Source of the DNA: Acidobacterium sp. S8
Lineage (GTDB): Bacteria > Acidobacteriota > Terriglobia > Terriglobales > Acidobacteriaceae
Length of the DNA: 46,057 nt
Assembly (NCBI RefSeq): GCF_009765985.1
Contig: NZ_LMUM01000025.1
Location: 1-46,057, forward strand
Reading direction: 5' to 3'
Below, in pieces: positions 42,261 through 46,057 of this stretch. The position numbers and the translations under genes are program-made. The first letter of the stretch is position 1. Each line of letters opens with the position of its first letter. The notes beneath the pieces were generated by a model. The model saw only the letters and a list, made by a program, of their open reading frames with translations, did not search any database and had not been told where the DNA came from.

Positions 42261-42911
42261 TCAAAGAATATTCACGGCTCGCGCCGCGAGCAGAGCGACG
42301 GTAGCGAATGAAATGAGCGCCTGCACCATCATGAGCAGCTTGGCCCACCGCGATAGAACAGGCGAGTCGGTCGGTGAGAAGGCGGTGCTGGTATTGAAGG
42401 CCAGAAACAGATAATCGACAAAGCCGGGACTCCAGCATTGCTCACCCATTTCGCGCTTGGCCTGCTGGTTAAGCGTCATTTGTGGAAAGAGGAAAGCTCC
42501 ATCGGTATGGACCCCGCGCAGCTCACGGGCGCGCGGTCCTCCAGCGTCGAGCCGCCAATACCACGAGGCAAAGACCAGGATGTTCGCCAGCCAGAGCGCC
42601 GCTGCCGAACGCAGCAGGTCCGGCGGCGCTTCCTTATGAGAAGGCAGCGCGGCGATGAGCAGATAAAGCGACCAGACCATGTCGAGCGTCACGATGGAGG
42701 TCAGCACGTATCCCAGAATCCTGTTTATGCTGTCCATGCCGCGATAGCGCGCCCATACCGTGGGGATCATCAGCACGGCGACAAGGACGATGAGCAGCCA
42801 CGCCGGGCCTACAGACAGGGATTCGGGCAGGGCGAGGCGCAATCCGCCTACCGCAAACAGAGCAAGCATGGCTGGCCAGCGAGGTTCCAGGTGTTTCGGA
42901 GCGTCCTTCAT
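42261..42911 (-). CDS. Membrane protein with pore-loop-like C-terminus
   Basis: This 216-residue protein has about six hydrophobic stretches, among them GPAWLLIVLVAVLMIPTVWA and VTLDMVWSLYLLIAALPS. The final part, YLFLAFNTSTAFSPTDSP and then RWAKLLMMVQALISFATVALLA, resembles the last two segments of two-helix ion channels, without GYG. It also recalls DUF1345-type proteins. GGAGACACACC precedes the ATG. Function unknown. Confidence 0.65.
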   Translation of the reverse strand: MKDAPKHLEPRWPAMLALFAVGGLRLALPESLSVGPAWLLIVLVAVLMIPTVWARYRGMDSINRILGYVLTSIVTLDMVWSLYLLIAALPSHKEAPPDLLRSAAALWLANILVFASWYWRLDAGGPRARELRGVHTDGAFLFPQMTLNQQAKREMGEQCWSPGFVDYLFLAFNTSTAFSPTDSPVLSRWAKLLMMVQALISFATVALLAARAVNIL

Positions 42912-43015
42912 GGTGTGTCTCCATCATGCATCGCTGGTTCGCTGGGAGCAATGCTGAGAACCCAGGTTAGCTTCGCGAACCGGGGGCACCCGGCGCTGAC
43001 GGGTATAAGGGTGGG

Positions 43016-43897
43016 TCAGGAGCGAGAACGAAAGAGTGTTATCCGGTTTGTCGCGGGCGCTGCTGCGGCCTCAAGCCAGGATTCCTCAGCGATGACAGAA
43101 GTACAGGGACCATATGTGCAGATTCGGATGGGACGTGTCGCAGCTTCACGTCTGAGGTGGTTGAGCACCTGGCGCAAAATGGATCCGGTAAATGGCGTGT
43201 ATAGATAGAAGATTGTGCCGATGGAGAGATCAGCATCGCGTACATCCTGGTGAAGGAAGGTAGCCTGGTTTAGATTCAACTGCTGCGCACATTGTCGGGC
43301 GCGCTCGACGTAGGCTGCCTCTATCTCAATGCCGATGCAACGAGCGAGAGTACAAACCGATACCAGCAAGGACACATGGCCCAGTCCAGAGCCGAGGTCG
43401 ATGAGAACATCGGCGGGGCTGAGCGTGGTGAGGCTGATGAGACTGAAGATATGGCGCGCCGGGGTGGGCTGATAAAAGACTATCTCTGAATCACGTTGAA
43501 CTGGCGCGACGTTGGGCTCCTCGAACTGAAAAACTCCACTGATCAGCTCGTCGAGGTAGTCATAGCCGATTCCGTTGAGCGGCTCAATTGCGTCTTCCAT
43601 CGCCACGGATGAACGTGCCCAGCGAAGCAGAGTGTGTGGCTGGCTGCCGCGCAGAATTTCACTACGAATGGCTTTGTAGAGATCATGATTCGCGGACTCG
43701 AGCCTGATGCGAATGGCGCTTGCCCGGCGATGGAGCGCAGCTGTTTTCGGCTCGATGACTGATTCCGAGTGATGAATATCCGGGAAATGAGCGTCGAGGA
43801 TGTCCAGTGTCTCGAGGCGCTGGCGGAGCTGAGTCGGTTCGAGAAGCGACGCGTCGTTGTCGAGTTGCACGACGAGACGTTCTAAAGCATCTGTCAA
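43016..43897 (-). CDS. SAM-dependent methyltransferase, Dot1-like
   Basis: The 293-residue protein has a helical N-terminal half with no recognised domain. A class I methyltransferase core follows from about residue 140: VFYQPTPARHIFSLI, the SAM loop LIDLGSGLGHVSLL (165-178), an acidic end of beta2 (IGIEIEAAYVERA) and FYLYTPF as motif IV. The DLGSGxG loop and the flanking motifs resemble Dot1-type enzymes. The start TTG at 43897 is the only in-frame choice near CGGAGCTCCCAAAGA. Substrate unknown. Confidence 0.8.
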   Translation of the reverse strand: MTDALERLVVQLDNDASLLEPTQLRQRLETLDILDAHFPDIHHSESVIEPKTAALHRRASAIRIRLESANHDLYKAIRSEILRGSQPHTLLRWARSSVAMEDAIEPLNGIGYDYLDELISGVFQFEEPNVAPVQRDSEIVFYQPTPARHIFSLISLTTLSPADVLIDLGSGLGHVSLLVSVCTLARCIGIEIEAAYVERARQCAQQLNLNQATFLHQDVRDADLSIGTIFYLYTPFTGSILRQVLNHLRREAATRPIRICTYGPCTSVIAEESWLEAAAAPATNRITLFRSRS

Positions 43898-44037
43898 TCT
43901 TTGGGAGCTCCGTTCGTTTAAGGACTACTTGTATCTCAGGGTATATCAGGGATTTCGGATGTAAGAATGGGCCTTCAGTGAATGTCTGGAGGAGAGATAG
44001 CAGCCGGCGTTTATGATGGCTGCGAATGGAGGTTGTG

Positions 44038-44535
44038 ATGTCGAAAACACCCGACCAGAGTCTGCTTGAAGCGCTGCTCGATTCCTGGGATCGGAACAAT
44101 ACCATCCTGCTCAACCTGCTCCACGCCCTGCCCGTGGGTGGACTGGAGGCCAGGGTGATGGTGGACAGCCCCTCGGTTGCGGAGCTGTTCACGCACATCC
44201 ATTATGTGCGAATGGTGTTTCTCTCCGAGGATGCACCTGAGTTCGCCAAAGAATTGCCCGAGAACGAGTGGGTGGACGAACGCGATTCCGGCCGCATCGC
44301 TGAGATGCTGAACGAGAGCGCCAACGCGGTGCGCGAGGCGGTCAAGAGCCGGGTGGAAACGGGGCAGGAGATGAATCTTCACTACGACCACCCGATCCTT
44401 CTGCTACAGCATATGATCTGGCACGAGGGCTACCACCATGGTCAGATCAAGCTGGCACTCAAGGCGGCGGAAATTCCGATGGTGGATCAGGAAGTCGGGC
44501 CGCTTACGTGGGACGTGTGGATGCGCAAGAATTGA
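44038..44535 (+). CDS. DinB-family protein
   Basis: This 165-residue DinB-fold protein has metal-ligand candidates His53/His55 (ELFTHIHYVRM) and His129/His133/His134 (WHEGYHHGQIKLAL). The WHEGYHHGQI motif is typical of a large group of DinB_2 proteins. GGAGG at 44027 stands six bases before the ATG at 44038, which sets the start. It is unrelated in position to the DinB gene at 24193. Function unknown, perhaps metal-dependent transfer. Confidence 0.9.
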   Translation: MSKTPDQSLLEALLDSWDRNNTILLNLLHALPVGGLEARVMVDSPSVAELFTHIHYVRMVFLSEDAPEFAKELPENEWVDERDSGRIAEMLNESANAVREAVKSRVETGQEMNLHYDHPILLLQHMIWHEGYHHGQIKLALKAAEIPMVDQEVGPLTWDVWMRKN

Positions 44536-44677
44536 TTTCCTGAGAGAAAACGATATACCACGCGCCATCCATAGCATCTGAGATGCCGGCCAATCTACCG
44601 CTCTCCGGCGTATGATTGGGCCGAAGCTCCTCGATGCCCATTGAGCAGGGCGTGTATCGCGAGATGGGAGGTGTATT

Positions 44678-45298
44678 TTGGCCCAGACGTTGATCAAGAA
44701 CTGGTGGCTGCTAGCCTTGTGTGGCGTCCTTGACGCGATCATTTCAGTTATTTACTTAGGCAAGTTAAGCACGGGTTTCGTTTCGTTCGCAGCGGTTGCG
44801 TTTATGGGCAAGCTCACCGTCGCGGCAGGCGTTTGCGCAGTCGCAGGCGGCGTGTGGCGATCCTCTCAAGGCAAATGCTGGCCTTTGGTGTTGCATGGTC
44901 TTGCTCTGGGGGCGATGGGGCTAATCTTTAGCGGCGTCTTTGGCACCAAAACGAAATTTCTTACGATCGCGCTTCTGATCATGCTGGCTGCGATAAGCAT
45001 CGGTATTCTCGCAATTACAGCTGCGCGAACCCTGCGGCGTGAGCGCCATGTTATGAACGGATGGCTACTTGACGTGGTCGGAGCGGTCTCAGTTGGTTTT
45101 GCTTTGGCTTTTTATGTTCTGGGATTTCAATGGATCAAGCTGGGACCAGGGTCACACGCAGACTTCATTTGGCTCGGCGCCTACTTTGGTTTTAGCGCTA
45201 TCTGCATGCTGGGGGCGGCCCTTCGCCTGCGCAGTCTTTCCCTATCCAGCCCGATAGGAACTTTGCCGTTAGGACGACCGGGGCACGCGCATCCTTGA
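44678..45298 (+). CDS. HdeD-like (DUF308) membrane protein
   Basis: This 206-residue protein has about six hydrophobic segments and an N-terminal LIKNWWLLALCGVLDAIISV like the NWWLLLLRGI start of HdeD/DUF308 proteins, linked to acid resistance in E. coli. The TTG at 44678 is chosen because GGGAGGTGTATT stands just upstream. The last about 20 residues are polar. A role in stress tolerance is inference only. Confidence 0.75.
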   Translation: MAQTLIKNWWLLALCGVLDAIISVIYLGKLSTGFVSFAAVAFMGKLTVAAGVCAVAGGVWRSSQGKCWPLVLHGLALGAMGLIFSGVFGTKTKFLTIALLIMLAAISIGILAITAARTLRRERHVMNGWLLDVVGAVSVGFALAFYVLGFQWIKLGPGSHADFIWLGAYFGFSAICMLGAALRLRSLSLSSPIGTLPLGRPGHAHP

Positions 45299-45362
45299 TG
45301 ATTCATGGGCAGAGTTAGCTCTTCGTTGATGTGAGGTCGCTGCGTGAGGTCGGCTCTTCGAG

Positions 45363-45402
45363 CCGGGTTTCTATTCCCGGCCTAAAGGCCGGGGCTTCTG
45401 CC
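45363..45402 (+). repeat. REP-like hairpin CCCGGCC-TAAA-GGCCGGG
   Basis: CCCGGCC (45376-45382) pairs with GGCCGGG (45387-45393) around TAAA, followed by GGCTTCTGCC. An outer CCGGG..CCCGG pairing at 45363 is also possible. The TAAA loop and the GCTTCT tail match the element at 32681. It lies in the 268-nt spacer upstream of the transposase remnant; nothing else is identified there. Confidence 0.6.
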
Positions 45403-45566
45403 TTATAGCTTACGTGGATATTTATTTTGGCTTCGGACTAACGAAGATTGATGCTGGGCTAAGTGGATTGCTCTCCCACCTTTGCTCTTCTTCGCAGATT
45501 GTGGCAATCGGTATCCAGGTACTTTGGTTTTCCGTTCATATAAGGGATGGGCTGTAGGATACCGTC

Positions 45567-45871
45567 ATGGCGAGGAGGCTGGTTCGGTATCAGGAAGCGG
45601 GAGACCTGCATTTTGTGACGTTCAGTTGTCACGGCCGACGGCCTTATTTGCGAACAGAAGAGGCACGGGATTTATTCGAGCAGTCGTTGGAATCGAGAAG
45701 CTGCGATATATGCATCGGAATCCGGTGAAGCGTGGGTTGGTGGAGAAACCATATGAGTGGCACTGGTCGAGTTTCCGGCATCACTTGGATGGAGAGGTTG
45801 GAGCAGTAGAGATTGAGTCGGAATGGACAGCTACTCGGAGGGAGCGAGCCGCTGGCGGGAATGTCACGTAA
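45567..45871 (+). pseudogene. REP-associated tyrosine transposase, internally deleted remnant
   Basis: The ATG at 45567 opens with RRLVRYQEAGDLHFVTFSCHG, the start of RAYT (TnpA_REP, Y1_Tnp) proteins; AGGATACCGTC is upstream. After about 45 codons the frame stops. From about 45697 a second frame continues with the family C-terminus: KLRYMHRNPVKRGLVEKPYEW and then HWSSFRHHL. The middle, which should hold the HUH metal motif (HVHLL-like) and the catalytic Tyr, is absent. This is a deletion plus frameshift, and the product cannot be an active transposase. Confidence 0.85.
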
Positions 45872-45880
45872 CAACTCACA

Positions 45881-45953
45881 TGGGTGCCCCACATCTTGAA
45901 AAGATGTGGGATGGGATGATCCCATGTCTCAAAAGCGAGACATGGGGCACCCA
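45881..45953 (+). repeat. REP doublet (nested inverted repeats)
   Basis: TGGGTGCCCC (45881-45890) has its exact inverse GGGGCACCCA at 45944-45953. Between them lie two perfect hairpins, CCCACATCTT-GAA-AAGATGTGGG and CCCATGTCTC-AAAAGC-GAGACATGGG, each 10 bp. The whole can fold as a cruciform. It begins 9 bases after the transposase remnant and shares its TGGGTGCCCCA head with the hairpin at 15832. Confidence 0.8.
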
Positions 45954-45965
45954 CGGTTAAGATTG

Positions 45966-46001
45966 ATGGGTGCCCATGTCCTGAAAAAATGAGGGATACC
46001 A
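45966..46001 (+). repeat. Degenerate REP-like copy
   Basis: TGGGTGCCCATGTCCTGAAA repeats the head TGGGTGCCC of the doublet next to it, but the second arm (GAGGGATACC) pairs only poorly. The remaining window to 46057 holds no gene that I recognise. Confidence 0.45.
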
Positions 46002-46057
46002 ATGCACGAGGGATTGTTGAAATTTCTGAATCCAACCATCTGTTTTCCTTCGGGTCT

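Noticed and set aside
1-46057. tRNA, rRNA, insertion sequences with transposase, prophage or attachment sites
   Set aside because: I found no cloverleaf sequence ending in CCA-like form, no rRNA segment and no complete transposase or integrase. The only mobile-element protein is the RAYT remnant at 45567.

Overview
The window looks like chromosomal DNA of an acidobacterium (Acidobacteriota, probably the Terriglobia/Acidobacteriaceae). This is inferred from the style of the proteins: carboxypeptidase-regulatory-like surface proteins, a TonB receptor with a regulatory-like N-terminus, the guaB and adhesin neighbours, and GC-rich REP-type repeats. No rRNA or marker comparison could be run.

Positions 1-17.7 kb hold the end of an EF-Tu gene and then one complete S10-spc-alpha ribosomal locus, all on the + strand: rpsJ, rplC, rplD, rplW, rplB, rpsS, rplV, rpsC, rplP, rpmC, rpsQ, rplN, rplX, rplE, rpsZ, rpsH, rplF, rplR, rpsE, rpmD, rplO, secY, adk, map, infA, rpmJ, rpsM, rpsK, rpsD, rpoA and rplQ. 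It closes with a strong hairpin-T-tract terminator. The gene order is classical. The spacers are longer than usual and carry small hairpin repeats, including a family related to GCGTCCAGCGA...GCGCC and a REP-like hairpin between rpsD and rpoA.

Positions 17.7-27 kb are accessory and housekeeping genes. On the - strand are two tandem 549-residue exported proteins with carboxypeptidase-regulatory-like repeats, and guaB. On the + strand are two tandem exported adhesin-like beta-repeat proteins. A tight - strand cluster follows: a small two-helix membrane protein, a radical SAM enzyme with a C-terminal cysteine cluster, a class II aldolase whose ATG abuts the radical SAM stop codon, and a DinB-like protein. 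Its biochemical role is not known to me, and it is the best candidate here for an undescribed system.

Positions 26.9-32.6 kb are the rimP-nusA-infB operon, with a good sigma-70 promoter, a leader containing a hairpin-T-tract (probable attenuator), unusual extensions in all three proteins, and a terminator. Positions 32.6-36.6 kb hold an iron-uptake-like pair (TonB siderophore receptor, then a PepSY membrane protein) with a well-formed promoter that contains or is followed by palindromes. Positions 36.6-46 kb hold mixed single genes: a pseudo-receiver, an S1/P1 nuclease, a second signal peptidase I, an ion-channel-like protein without GYG, a Tat-exported metallophosphoesterase, small ORFs, a His-rich exported protein, a second pore-like membrane protein, a methyltransferase, another DinB protein and an HdeD-like membrane protein. 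The window ends with a decayed REP-associated tyrosine transposase gene next to REP-like hairpins. One of these hairpins shares the TGGGTGCCCCA head of the hairpin inside the alpha operon.
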